The position numbers and the translations under genes were made by a program. Below the pieces are notes generated by a model, which was not told the origin of the DNA, made no database searches, and saw nothing but the letters and a program-made list of their open reading frames with translations. 64,000 nt of DNA from Ralstonia sp. 25mfcol4.1 (GTDB lineage Bacteria; Pseudomonadota; Gammaproteobacteria; Burkholderiales; Burkholderiaceae), in the NCBI RefSeq assembly GCF_900104095.1, contig NZ_FNJO01000016.1, positions 1 to 64,000 on the forward strand. Reading direction: 5' to 3'. This document shows, in pieces, positions 52,646 through 60,771 of the stretch. The first letter of the stretch is position 1. Each line of letters starts with the position of its first letter.

Positions 52646-53647
52646 CTAGTCGGCCTGAATGCCAAACTCCTTGACCAACCGGGCATAGCGCGCGTAGTCG
52701 GCGGCGATCAACTTCTGCAGCACGGCCGGCTCGCCGCCTACGGGCGTCACGGCGATCGTGGCCATGCGCGCGACCACATCGGGCTGCTTCAGGATTTCGT
52801 TGACGTGGCTGTTCAGCACACGAACGATTTCCGGCGGCAGGTTTTTCGGCCCAAGCAGGGCTTGCCAGGCGCCAATCTCGACGTCCTTGTAACCCAGTTC
52901 GCCAAGTGTCGGCACGTTCGGCGCAAAGGGCGAACGCTTTTGGTCGGCCACGGCAAGCGGGACCAGGGTTCCGTTGCCCACGTACTGCGCCACCGCGCCG
53001 TAGGTGACATACGTCATCGGCACCTGGCCGCCCAGCACGTCCACGATGGCGGGTGCGGTGCCACGGTAAGGCACCTGCGAGATCTTCACACCGGCGGACT
53101 TGTTGAAGAGTTCACCCATGATGTGCATCGGCGATCCGTTGCCCGGGGTGGCGTAGGTTTCCAGTTTGCCGGCTTTTGCGCGAGCCACGAGGTCGCCCAT
53201 CCTGGCGATGCCGCTGTTCTTGTTCACAACCACGAACAGGGATTGCGTGCCAAGCTCGGCGATGGGGGTGAGATCGTTGAGCACGTCGTAGCTGGCGCCG
53301 GTGCCGGCTTTCAGCACCAGTGGTGCGATCGACACGGTGTTGGGCGCCAGCAGGAGCGTGTAGCCGTCGGCGGCCGCGCGGGCCACATAGGCACTTCCGA
53401 TTGTGCCCGCCGCACCCGTGCGGTTCTCCACGACCACTGACTGCTTCAGGCGCGCGGCGAGCTTCTCGGCCATCAGCCGGGCCAGCACGTCGGTGTCTCC
53501 GCCAGCGGGGTAGGCCACCACGATGGTGATGGGCTTGCTGGGGTAGTTGCCCTGGGCCATCGACGGGGCCGTCGCCAGCAGCGCGGCGGTGCCGATGGCG
53601 GCGCCAATCGCGCCCATGACGATGCGACGGATTACCTTTGGTTGCAT
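52646..53647 (-). CDS. Bug-family substrate-binding protein
   Basis: 333 residues from ATG 53647. Signal peptide MQPKVIRRIVMGAIGAAIGT with cleavage near SMAQ, then YPSKPITIVVAYPAGGDTDVLARLMAEKLAARLKQSVVVENRTGAAG, SAYVARAAADGYTLLLAPN and ISQVPYRGTAPAIVDVLGGQVP. It would bind a carboxylate or an aromatic acid. The porin gene stops 10 bp before its start on the same strand, so porin and Bug protein form one outer-membrane/periplasm pair. Confidence 0.92.
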   Translation of the reverse strand: MQPKVIRRIVMGAIGAAIGTAALLATAPSMAQGNYPSKPITIVVAYPAGGDTDVLARLMAEKLAARLKQSVVVENRTGAAGTIGSAYVARAAADGYTLLLAPNTVSIAPLVLKAGTGASYDVLNDLTPIAELGTQSLFVVVNKNSGIARMGDLVARAKAGKLETYATPGNGSPMHIMGELFNKSAGVKISQVPYRGTAPAIVDVLGGQVPMTYVTYGAVAQYVGNGTLVPLAVADQKRSPFAPNVPTLGELGYKDVEIGAWQALLGPKNLPPEIVRVLNSHVNEILKQPDVVARMATIAVTPVGGEPAVLQKLIAADYARYARLVKEFGIQAD

Positions 53648-53657
53648 GTCGGCCTCC

Positions 53658-54752
53658 TTAGAAAATGTGCTTGATGCCGACCATGGCGCCAAACTGCTGG
53701 CCGCCCGGCTTCGGGTTTGCGCCGGCCTGCGCGCCGCTCACGGACATCGCCAGCGTGCCGTCGTTGTTGATGTAGCCGGCCGTCGCATACACCGCCGTGC
53801 GCTTGCTGAAGTTGTACATGCCACGCACGGCGTACAGCATCGCCTTGTTGTCGCTGTTCTGATAGTTCAGGTAGTAGACCTGACCTGCCAGCGTGAAGGC
53901 CGGGGTGATGTCGTAGGCCGCCCCGATGTAGTAGAGCTCCGAGAGCGGCGTCGTGCTGCCCTGGTTTTCGCGACGGATCACGCCGGCGCCAATCTTGGTG
54001 CGATCCAGCAGCACGTAGCCGGCAATCGATGCGCGGTCGTCGCGCAGGCTGCTGCTGGTCAGGCCGCCGAAGGCGCCTGGGCCGCCACGCTGGGAGTCAT
54101 ACGCGGCCGTGATGCCCCACCACTTCTGGTCCCAGCCAATCATGGCCGACCATTCGCGGCACTGGCTCTTGTTGGCCGGGTTTTCGCCGGCGCAGTTGGT
54201 GCCGGAAGGGCTGGGGCCCGCGTTGGCGGTATCGCGGCCAAAGCTGTACGTGGCGCCCATGGTCAGGCCGCCAAACGTGCCCTTGTAGGCGATGGCGTTG
54301 TCGGCACGGGTGTTCGGCAGATAGCTGTCCAGGGACCCCGAGCCGAATGCGTTCGGCCCCAGGATGTCGGGGTCGAGCGTGGCCCAGAACAGCATCGTGT
54401 ACTGGCGGCCAAACGAGATCTGGCCCCACTGGTTCGACTGCAGGCCTACCAGCGCCTGGCGGCCAAACAGTCGACCGCCCTGGTTGGCGTTCCCGGAATC
54501 GGGGGCGAATCCGCCTTCGAGCACAAACACGCTCTTCAGCCCATTGCCGAGATCTTCTGTGCCGCGCAGGCCCCACCGTGACGGTACGGTCCCGGTCAGC
54601 GTGTTCATGCGGACCACGCTGTTGCCGGCCGCGCCGACGTTGTTGACGAATTCCACGCCCGTGTCCACCACGCCATACATGGTGACGGACTGGGCGCAGG
54701 CCAGCAGGGGCGCGGCTGCGAGCAGGCCCGCCGCGTACTTTGCGATCTTCAT
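53658..54752 (-). CDS. Gram-negative trimeric porin
   Basis: 364 residues. Signal peptide MKIAKYAAGLLAAAPLLACAQ, then the beta-barrel of the Burkholderia/Bordetella porin family: SVTMYGVVDTGVEFVNNVG, RWGLRGTEDLGNGLKSVFVLEGGF, RLFGRQALVGLQSNQWGQISFGRQYT, ending with a terminal Phe (HIF) needed for barrel assembly. It precedes the Bug gene. The dyad-like box GTTTCATTAGTAAAAC at 54833-54848 is upstream. Confidence 0.93.
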   Translation of the reverse strand: MKIAKYAAGLLAAAPLLACAQSVTMYGVVDTGVEFVNNVGAAGNSVVRMNTLTGTVPSRWGLRGTEDLGNGLKSVFVLEGGFAPDSGNANQGGRLFGRQALVGLQSNQWGQISFGRQYTMLFWATLDPDILGPNAFGSGSLDSYLPNTRADNAIAYKGTFGGLTMGATYSFGRDTANAGPSPSGTNCAGENPANKSQCREWSAMIGWDQKWWGITAAYDSQRGGPGAFGGLTSSSLRDDRASIAGYVLLDRTKIGAGVIRRENQGSTTPLSELYYIGAAYDITPAFTLAGQVYYLNYQNSDNKAMLYAVRGMYNFSKRTAVYATAGYINNDGTLAMSVSGAQAGANPKPGGQQFGAMVGIKHIF

Positions 54753-54832
54753 CTACCGTTTCCTTCTCTTGTCTTGTGGGCTTCTCATGGACGTTTCCGC
54801 CGGCAACGGTATGGTGGCTGCCGATCTTGTGT

Positions 54833-54848
54833 GTTTCATTAGTAAAAC
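54833..54848. promoter_or_regulatory. Shared box, copy 1 (upstream of porin)
   Basis: GTTTCATTAGTAAAAC, an imperfect dyad (GTTT...AAAC). With its flanking AA it matches copy 3 at 56251 in 15 of 18 positions. A related GTTTTATTTGCAAAC occurs at 55216-55230. Candidate operator of the IclR regulator at 59083. Confidence 0.5.
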
Positions 54849-55215
54849 AATGAACTACATAGGAAACGATGAGCGGAATATAGGCAGAGGGCAATAGCCC
54901 GTAGATAGGGGCGAACCCGAGTGAGGCTTCCGTGTGACAAGGCTGCGTCGTCCGTACGGCACGTCGGGAGGTAATGCCACCGCGGCCGGCGTGGTGCGCG
55001 CCGCACCGCCACGGCGCATGGCGAGCGACAGAATTCCGGCGCCCCGGTCAGGCGACCCAAGCCTGGCGGGGTTTTCTGGCCGCCCCTGTTCCCGCCCTCC
55101 TTAGAGGCGGGTTTGACGCGTGTCGCACCGCTTTCGGGCGTTCCCAAAACACCGCGATTTTTCTACCTGTTTACCCTGATCGCCCCCCACAAAGATATGC
55201 GCCTATAGTCAAGAA

Positions 55216-55230
55216 GTTTTATTTGCAAAC
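55216..55230. promoter_or_regulatory. Shared box, copy 2 (upstream of hydrolase)
   Basis: GTTTTATTTGCAAAC shares the GTTT-AT-AAAC skeleton with copies 1 and 3. It ends 13 bp before the hydrolase start. The match is weaker than between copies 1 and 3. Confidence 0.4.
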
Positions 55231-55243
55231 CTATATTTCATAT

Positions 55244-56125
55244 ATGGAACAAAGTGCGACCCATTCTGCACCCGCTCCAGGCGTCGACCTGCTGGCCGCG
55301 CTTGACAGTCATTTCGCCGAACGCGCGGTGATGACAGGTCCTGAGGGCGCGCGGGTGGCCTGCCGCATCGGCGGTACACGTGGCCCGGTCGTCGTACTGC
55401 TGCACGGCATCAGTTCGGGGGCGGCGTCGTGGTTGCCATGCGCCAGCCTGCTGGCGGCCCATGCGCGCGTGATCGCCTGGGATGCACCCGGCTACGGCCA
55501 GTCGTCTCCATTGCCGACGCCGGCTCCGACGGCGCGCGACTACGCGCTGCGACTCGGCGCGATGCTGACGGCGCTGCAGGTCCGGCCCGATCTGATCGTC
55601 GGGCACTCGCTCGGCGCGCTGATGGCGGCCGGGTTTGCTGCGAATGCGCCAGCGGCGCTCCAGCCGGACAGGTTTCTGCTGCTAAGTCCCGCCCTGGGCT
55701 ACGGCGCGCCAGGGAAGGAAGACAAGGCGCGCGAAGTGGGCGCGCAGCGCATTTCCTCGCTGGAATCCATCGGGGTGGACGGCCTAGCGCAACGCGGCCC
55801 GGCCAGGCTTCTTAGCCCGGCTGCCACGCCGGATGCCCAGGCATGGGTGCGCTGGAATATGCAGCGGCTCAATCCGGATGGCTACCGCCAGGCCGTGGCG
55901 CTGTTGTGTGGTGACGATATCGGCCAGTATCTGGAAGCGCAGGCACGACCTGTGGATGTTGGTTGCGGCGCGCAGGATGTGGTCACCACACCTGCGGCGT
56001 CCGCTGCGCTGGCCGAGCGCTTTGGCCTGCCGTTCCATGCCATCCCCGGCGCCGGTCACGCGTGCTACATCGAGCAGCCCCAGGCCGTGGCCCGCTTGAT
56101 TCGAAGCACGCTTTCTCGATCCTGA
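55244..56125 (+). CDS. Alpha/beta hydrolase (MhpC-like)
   Basis: 293 residues from ATG 55244; an upstream open frame lacks homology. The fold is the usual alpha/beta hydrolase: oxyanion segment VVLLHGISSGAASWLP, nucleophile elbow DLIVGHSLGALMAAGFAA, aspartate in DVGCGAQDVVT and histidine in AGHACYIEQP. Relatives hydrolyse C-C bonds of ring-cleavage products or esters. It precedes the Rieske operon in the same direction by about 200 bp; it may use its own promoter near copy 2 of the shared box. Confidence 0.85.
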   Translation: MEQSATHSAPAPGVDLLAALDSHFAERAVMTGPEGARVACRIGGTRGPVVVLLHGISSGAASWLPCASLLAAHARVIAWDAPGYGQSSPLPTPAPTARDYALRLGAMLTALQVRPDLIVGHSLGALMAAGFAANAPAALQPDRFLLLSPALGYGAPGKEDKAREVGAQRISSLESIGVDGLAQRGPARLLSPAATPDAQAWVRWNMQRLNPDGYRQAVALLCGDDIGQYLEAQARPVDVGCGAQDVVTTPAASAALAERFGLPFHAIPGAGHACYIEQPQAVARLIRSTLSRS

Positions 56126-56194
56126 GCATTCCGCCCGCGCCAGCCTGGCCGGCTATCGGCCAGCGTCCCTCTCCCAGCGCGGGTTAACCCCGAT

Positions 56195-56251
56195 CAATCT
56201 TTAAACCGTCGTTGTCTATAGTCGTACCTGTGTTCAATATTTAAACTCGTG
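56195..56251. promoter_or_regulatory. Direct repeats upstream of the Rieske operon
   Basis: CAATCTTTAAACCGTCG (56195-56211) and CAATATTTAAACTCGTG (56235-56251) are 40 bp apart, about four helical turns. The second runs directly into copy 3 of the shared box. Possible regulator binding sites; no sequence match to a known operator was established. Confidence 0.45.
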
Positions 56252-56266
56252 TTTCATAGGTAAGAC
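56251..56266. promoter_or_regulatory. Shared box, copy 3 (upstream of the Rieske operon)
   Basis: GTTTCATAGGTAAGAC, 64 bp before the first gene of the operon at 56330. It is the strongest relative of copy 1 and lies where a repressor or activator would act. Confidence 0.5.
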
Positions 56267-56329
56267 AAACAACGTCAACCTGAGGATCGCGACAGTCGAT
56301 TGAGCCAGCCGTCCCCCACAAAGCAAGCC

Positions 56330-56650
56330 ATGGAGCAAAGCGCAATGGAAAGCGTCGCGTACAACCCGAACCTGGTTCCCTGGGAGCGTCCCGCGCCCAA
56401 CAACGTTGCCGGCAAGGGTCATATCGAAAAGCCGGGCCACGTCACCAACATCGTCTGGCAGACGCGCGCCGCCGCGCCCTCCGCCTACGAGAACGCGCTG
56501 GGCGACGCGCTGGAAGCTGCGTTCGCGGGCGGCGCCAAATCCCCGGAAGACGTCGTGCGTGCGTTCAATCACGCCGGATTCCTGGCGGCCGACGGCCAGT
56601 CGTGGACCGAGGACCGCTTCCTCTCCGAAATGCGCCGCCTGGGCGCCTGA
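56330..56650 (+). CDS. Small recombinase-like helix-turn-helix protein
   Basis: 106 residues. No enzymatic motif. The C-terminal part resembles the small HTH proteins annotated as recombinase-like next to dioxygenase genes (SPEDVVRAFNHAGFLAADGQSWTEDRFLSEMRRLG). The N-terminal part is Pro/Asn-rich (YNPNLVPWERPAPNNVAG). The start is uncertain: ATG 56330 and 56345 are both possible, the second with GGAG nine bases before. It lies 33 bp upstream of the Rieske oxygenase and is probably co-transcribed. Confidence 0.7.
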   Translation: MEQSAMESVAYNPNLVPWERPAPNNVAGKGHIEKPGHVTNIVWQTRAAAPSAYENALGDALEAAFAGGAKSPEDVVRAFNHAGFLAADGQSWTEDRFLSEMRRLGA

Positions 56651-56683
56651 GCACCGGCCGAGACGACAAGCGAGAAGACAGAC

Positions 56684-57739
56684 ATGGAATCGAACAAGCA
56701 AGCACGCGCCGAAGCGCGCCTGAACTCCGGCCTGCGCAACTACTGGTATCCGGTGGCGGCGTCGTGGCAGGTCACGCATGCCCCGATCGGCATCACGCGG
56801 CTGGGGCAGAACATCGTGGTGTGGCGCGACAACGCCGGCAAGCTGAACGCGCTGGAAGACCGCTGCCCGCACCGTGGCGCGCGTCTGTCGATGGGCTGGA
56901 ACCTGGGCGACCGCGTGGCGTGCTGGTACCACGGCGTGGAAGTGGGCGGCGACGGACAGGTGAAGAGCGTGCCGGCGGTCGAGAACTGCCCGCTGGAAGG
57001 CCGCACTTGCGTGCGCAGCTATCCGGTGGCGGAACAGGCCGGTGCCATCTTCCTGTGGTTTGGCGATCGCGCGCCGACCGAAGCCGACGCGTTGCGCTTG
57101 CCCGAGGAACTGGTCAGCGAGGAACACAGCAACTTCCTCTGCGTGGCGCACTGGGACTGCAATTACCGCTATGCCATCGACAACGTGATGGACCCGATGC
57201 ATGGCGCATACCTTCATGCGGTGTCGCACTCGATGGCAAGCGGCGAAAAGTCTGCCGTGATGCAGGTCGTGGAAACCGATCACGGCCTGGTCTTCGAGAA
57301 GACCGGCCAGCGCGGCGTGAACTTCGACTGGGTGGAATTCGGCGAGACCGGCACGCTGTGGCTGCGCCTGTCCATTCCGTATCGCGACAAGGTCGGTCCC
57401 GGCGGCCCGTTCGGCATCGTTGGCATCGCCACGCCGGTAGATGAAGAGCACTGCATGGTGTTTTTCTGGCGTACCCGCCATGTGCAAGGCTGGGAGCGGG
57501 ACGTGTGGCGCTTCCTGTATCGCAATCGCCTGGAAGGCCTGCACTGGGACGTGCTGGAACAGGACCGCGTGGTGCTGGAGTCGATGGCCCCGGCCGCCCG
57601 CGATCACGAGATGCTCTACGCCCACGACGCCGGCATCACGCGTGTACGCCGCCTGCTGAAGCGCCGCGCCGATGCAGAGGTCGCCGATGAGCCTGTGGCG
57701 ATGCTGCAACCGGTGACCGGAGCCCACAGCCATGCCTGA
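56684..57739 (+). CDS. Rieske-type aromatic ring-hydroxylating oxygenase, alpha subunit (VanA-like)
   Basis: 351 residues. The Rieske [2Fe-2S] ligands are Cys61, His63, Cys80 and His83 (CPHRGA and CWYHG). The mononuclear iron site motif NVMDPMHGAYLH has Asp170 as the electron-bridging residue and His173 and His178 as ligands. This single-component length is typical of the vanillate/phthalate/carnitine group of oxygenases. No separate reductase or ferredoxin gene is visible in the window, so electrons must come from an unlinked reductase or one beyond the right edge. It overlaps the SDR gene (57732) by eight bases. The substrate is unknown. Confidence 0.93.
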   Translation: MESNKQARAEARLNSGLRNYWYPVAASWQVTHAPIGITRLGQNIVVWRDNAGKLNALEDRCPHRGARLSMGWNLGDRVACWYHGVEVGGDGQVKSVPAVENCPLEGRTCVRSYPVAEQAGAIFLWFGDRAPTEADALRLPEELVSEEHSNFLCVAHWDCNYRYAIDNVMDPMHGAYLHAVSHSMASGEKSAVMQVVETDHGLVFEKTGQRGVNFDWVEFGETGTLWLRLSIPYRDKVGPGGPFGIVGIATPVDEEHCMVFFWRTRHVQGWERDVWRFLYRNRLEGLHWDVLEQDRVVLESMAPAARDHEMLYAHDAGITRVRRLLKRRADAEVADEPVAMLQPVTGAHSHA

Positions 57740-58502
57740 TCGTCAGTACGCCAACCTGCTGGCGGGCCGCAAGGTGCTGGTCACCGGCGCCGCGCGCGGC
57801 CTGGGACTGGCCTTTGCCACAGCCATCGCCGAAGCCGGCGCCAGCGTGGCCATGGCCGACATCCTGGCCGACCGTGTCGGGGAATCGGCCGCCGCGCTGA
57901 AGGCGCGTGGTTTCAACGCGGTGCCGCTGCAGCTCGACCTGAACGATCCGGTATCGGTGCAGGCCTGCGCCAGCGCCGCCGCAGAGACGCTCGGCGGCCT
58001 GGACGGCCTCGTCAACAACGGTGCCGTCACCGACTCCGGTGGCCTCGACCTGACCGAGCTGGACATCGCCACGTGGGACCGCGTGATGAACGTCAATGTG
58101 CGCGGCACCTGGCTGATGACCGCCGCCTGCACGCCGGCGCTGCGCGCCAGTGGCCGGGGCGCAGTCATCAACCTGGCTTCGGACACGCCGCTGTGGGGCG
58201 CGCCGAACCTGCTGGCCTACGTGGCCAGCAAGAGCGCCATCATCGGCATGACCCGCTCGCTGGCCCGCGAACTGGGCGATGCCAACGTCACGGTCAACGC
58301 AGTCGCGCCGGGCCTGACGCTGGTGGAAGCCACCGCATACGTGCCGCAGCACCGGCACGACCTCTACCGCAACCAGCGCGCCATCCAGCGCGAGCAGGTT
58401 CCCGACGACGTCTGCGGCGCCGTGCTGTTCGCGCTGTCCGACCTCGCCCGTTTCGTGACCGGCCAGACGCTGGCGGTCAACGGCGGCTTTGTCATGCATT
58501 AA
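57732..58502 (+). CDS. SDR-family dehydrogenase (catalytically complete)
   Basis: 256 residues. GLGL coenzyme motif in VLVTGAARGLGLAFA, NNGAVT at 95-100, and a full catalytic set: Ser150 (VINLASDTPLW), Tyr163 and Lys167 (LAYVASKSAII). The acidic MADI after strand 2 suggests NAD(H). Likely oxidises an alcohol, for instance the diol or hydroxylated product made by the oxygenase. The gene starts inside the oxygenase's 3' end, so it is translationally coupled. Confidence 0.9.
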   Translation: MPDRQYANLLAGRKVLVTGAARGLGLAFATAIAEAGASVAMADILADRVGESAAALKARGFNAVPLQLDLNDPVSVQACASAAAETLGGLDGLVNNGAVTDSGGLDLTELDIATWDRVMNVNVRGTWLMTAACTPALRASGRGAVINLASDTPLWGAPNLLAYVASKSAIIGMTRSLARELGDANVTVNAVAPGLTLVEATAYVPQHRHDLYRNQRAIQREQVPDDVCGAVLFALSDLARFVTGQTLAVNGGFVMH

Positions 58503-58526
58503 CCAAACACTCCAGAGGAAATGGAA

Positions 58527-59063
58527 ATGAGCGATCTGTCGCAACAGGAAAACATCAAGCGCAGCTGGGAACAACCTGAAGGCGCCTCGTTCGACAAGTG
58601 GATGGAATCGCGCGTCGCGCGCTTCAATACTCGCCGTTATGACTGGGACGCGCTGAAGTTCCAGGCGGACTACGACCCGAAATACCGTCGCGCGCAGATG
58701 CGTTACCTGGGCACCGGTGGCACTGGCGTCTCCACCGACACCAATACGGTGCCGTCGGAGCACTTCACGTTCTCCACGATGATCATCCCCGCTGGCCACG
58801 AAGGTCCCTCGCACCTGCACACCGACGTGGAAGAGGTGTTCTTCATCCTGCGCGGCAAGATCAAGCTGATCCTGGAGAAGGACAGCGAACGCTACGAAAC
58901 CATCCTGACCGACCGCGACCTGGTGTCGGTGCCGCCGGGCGTGTACCGCGAGGAAATCAACATCGGCGAAGAAGACGCGCTGATGTGCGTGATGCTGGGC
59001 GCCAAGAAGCCGATCACGCCGACGTACCCGCCCGAGCATCCGCTGACCAAGGTCAAGCGGTAA
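58527..59063 (+). CDS. Cupin-domain protein
   Basis: 178 residues from ATG 58527, preferred over ATG 58521 because GAGG sits at proper spacing. A single cupin: AGHEGPSHLHTDVEEVFFILRGKIKLIL (with the H-x-H and E ligands) and a second part DLVSVPPGVYREEINIGEEDALMCVML. It may bind a metal and act as an isomerase, dioxygenase or hydrolase-type accessory. The family is too broad to assign a reaction. It lies between the first SDR and the IclR regulator, in the same operon. Confidence 0.85.
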   Translation: MSDLSQQENIKRSWEQPEGASFDKWMESRVARFNTRRYDWDALKFQADYDPKYRRAQMRYLGTGGTGVSTDTNTVPSEHFTFSTMIIPAGHEGPSHLHTDVEEVFFILRGKIKLILEKDSERYETILTDRDLVSVPPGVYREEINIGEEDALMCVMLGAKKPITPTYPPEHPLTKVKR

Positions 59064-59082
59064 GACGCGAGCGAGCCGAGCG

Positions 59083-59943
59083 ATGAGCGCCAATCCTGAA
59101 GCCGCAGCCGCCTTGAATGCCGAAGGTCTGGACAAGTACATCGTGCCGGGTCTGGAGCGCGGCCTTCGCCTGCTGGCCGAGTTCAGCGCACGCGACCGCG
59201 TGTTGAGTGCGGCGGACCTGTCGCGCCGGCTCGATGTGCCGCGCTCCACGGTGTTTCGCCTGCTGGCCACACTGGAATCCACCGGCTACGTGGAGCGTGC
59301 CGACGGCGGCCGGGAATACCGGCTCGGACTGGCGGTGCTGCGGCTCGGCTTCGACTACCTCGCGTCGCTTGAACTGACGGAGCTGGGCGGTCCGCTGTTG
59401 AACCGGCTGCGCGACGATATCGAGTATCCGTGCAACATCGTGGTGCGCGATGGACGTTCGGTGGTGTACGTGGCCAAGGCCGCGGCGTCACGGCCGTTTG
59501 CCAGCAACGTCAACGTCGGGGCACGGCTGCCCGCGCATGCCACAGTGCTGGGCCACGTGCTGCTGGAGGACCTGGATCTGGAGCAGCTGCGAACGCTGTA
59601 TCCGGAAGCCCGGTTGCAGGTCTACTCCGACAGCACGCCCCGTACGGTGGAAGCCCTGCACACCCTGGTGCAACAAGTGCAGCAGCGCGGCTACCTGCTG
59701 CAGGAAGGCTTCTTCGAAGCCAGCATTTCCACGATTGCCGCGCCGGTGCGCGACCGTACGGGCAAGGTTGCCGCCGCGCTGGGGGCCACGATCCCGGCGT
59801 CGCGCCTGCCACAGGAAGAGCTCGACCGCATGGTCGGGAAAGTCAGGGAAACCGCAGGCGAACTGTCGCGCCTGCTCGGATACCGGCCGCATCGGCATCT
59901 CAAGCGTGTGCCGGGCCAGGCGGTAGCCATGTATCGCGATTGA
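59083..59943 (+). CDS. IclR-family regulator inside the Rieske operon
   Basis: 286 residues. IclR-type wHTH near the N-terminus (LERGLRLLAEFSARDRVLSAADLSRRLDVPRSTVFRLLATLESTGYVER) and the C-terminal ligand domain ending with RLPQEELDRMVGKVRETAGELSRLLGY. It is embedded between enzyme genes in the same direction, 19 bp after the cupin and 24 bp before the second SDR, and is the natural regulator of the operon. The shared boxes at 54833, 55216 and 56251 are candidate sites. The effector is probably a substrate or intermediate of the pathway. Confidence 0.93.
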   Translation: MSANPEAAAALNAEGLDKYIVPGLERGLRLLAEFSARDRVLSAADLSRRLDVPRSTVFRLLATLESTGYVERADGGREYRLGLAVLRLGFDYLASLELTELGGPLLNRLRDDIEYPCNIVVRDGRSVVYVAKAAASRPFASNVNVGARLPAHATVLGHVLLEDLDLEQLRTLYPEARLQVYSDSTPRTVEALHTLVQQVQQRGYLLQEGFFEASISTIAAPVRDRTGKVAAALGATIPASRLPQEELDRMVGKVRETAGELSRLLGYRPHRHLKRVPGQAVAMYRD

Positions 59944-59967
59944 TGGAAGAGGGGAGAGGGGATTCGA

Positions 59968-60771
59968 ATGTCCATGATTGAACTCGACGGCAAGGTGGCC
60001 GTCGTGACCGGCGGGTCCTCCGGCATCGGGCTGGCCACGGTCGAACTGCTGCTGGAGGCGGGTGCCGCCGTTGCCATGTGCGGCCGCGACGCCGCCCGCC
60101 TGCGCAGCGCCGAAGCGTTGTTGCGCGACCGTTTCGCCGGGTGCCGGCTGTATGCCGCGACGTGCGATGTCTTGCAGCCCGAACAGGTCAACGCATTCGC
60201 CACAGACGTTGCGCGCGAACTGGGCCCGGCCGACATGCTGATCAACAACGCAGGCCAGGGCCGGGTGTCGACGTTTGCCACCACCGAGGACGCTGCCTGG
60301 ATGGAGGAGTTGCAGCTGAAGTTCTTCTCGGTGATTCATCCGACGCGCGCGTTCCTGCCGCAACTGGAGCAATCGCAGCAGGGCGCGGTCGTATGTGTGA
60401 ATTCGCTGCTGGCCACGCAGCCCGAGCCCCACATGGTGGCCACATCGGCCGCCCGTGCCGGCGTGCACAACCTCGTGCGTTCGCTTGCCACCGAATTCGC
60501 TCCTCGCGGCGTGCGCGTCAACGGCATCCTGATCGGCCTGGTGGAATCGGGCCAATGGCGCCGCCGCTTCGACGCGCGCCCGGAAGACGATCGTCATCTG
60601 GACTGGACCGCGTGGACCGCGCGTCTGGCCAAACAGAAGCACATTCAACTGGGCCGCCTTGGCCTGCCGCAGGAAGCCGCGCGCGCCATCCTGTTCCTTG
60701 CCTCGCCGTTGTCTTCGTACACCACGGGCAGCCATATCGATATTTCCGGAGGACTCTCCCGTCATGCGTAA
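59968..60771 (+). CDS. SDR-fold protein with an altered active site
   Basis: 267 residues. The Rossmann motif TGGSSGIGLA and NNAGQG are intact and Ser146 is present (VVCVNSLLA), but the catalytic Tyr-x3-Lys is replaced: at the position 13 residues after Ser the sequence reads T159-SAA-R163 (HMVATSAARAGVHNLV). A change of Tyr to Thr and Lys to Arg would abolish the normal proton relay. It may use another residue, act in a different reaction, or be non-catalytic. The start codon of the ThDP enzyme overlaps its end by eight bases. Confidence 0.87.
   Translation: MSMIELDGKVAVVTGGSSGIGLATVELLLEAGAAVAMCGRDAARLRSAEALLRDRFAGCRLYAATCDVLQPEQVNAFATDVARELGPADMLINNAGQGRVSTFATTEDAAWMEELQLKFFSVIHPTRAFLPQLEQSQQGAVVCVNSLLATQPEPHMVATSAARAGVHNLVRSLATEFAPRGVRVNGILIGLVESGQWRRRFDARPEDDRHLDWTAWTARLAKQKHIQLGRLGLPQEAARAILFLASPLSSYTTGSHIDISGGLSRHA

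Larger units (their letters stand above)
54753..55243. other. 491-bp divergent intergenic region between porin and hydrolase
   Basis: No gene is supported. It contains two similar boxes: GTTTCATTAGTAAAAC (54833-54848) 81 bp before the porin start, and GTTTTATTTGCAAAC (55216-55230) just before the hydrolase start. A CCCGCC/GGCGGG hairpin followed by TTTG lies at 55091-55115. Confidence 0.55.

Noticed and set aside
56234..59282. Long minus-strand frames opposite the Rieske, SDR and cupin genes (about 500 and 548 codons)
   Set aside because: Same antisense effect; composition is not protein-like and there are no motifs, while the plus-strand genes have complete active sites.
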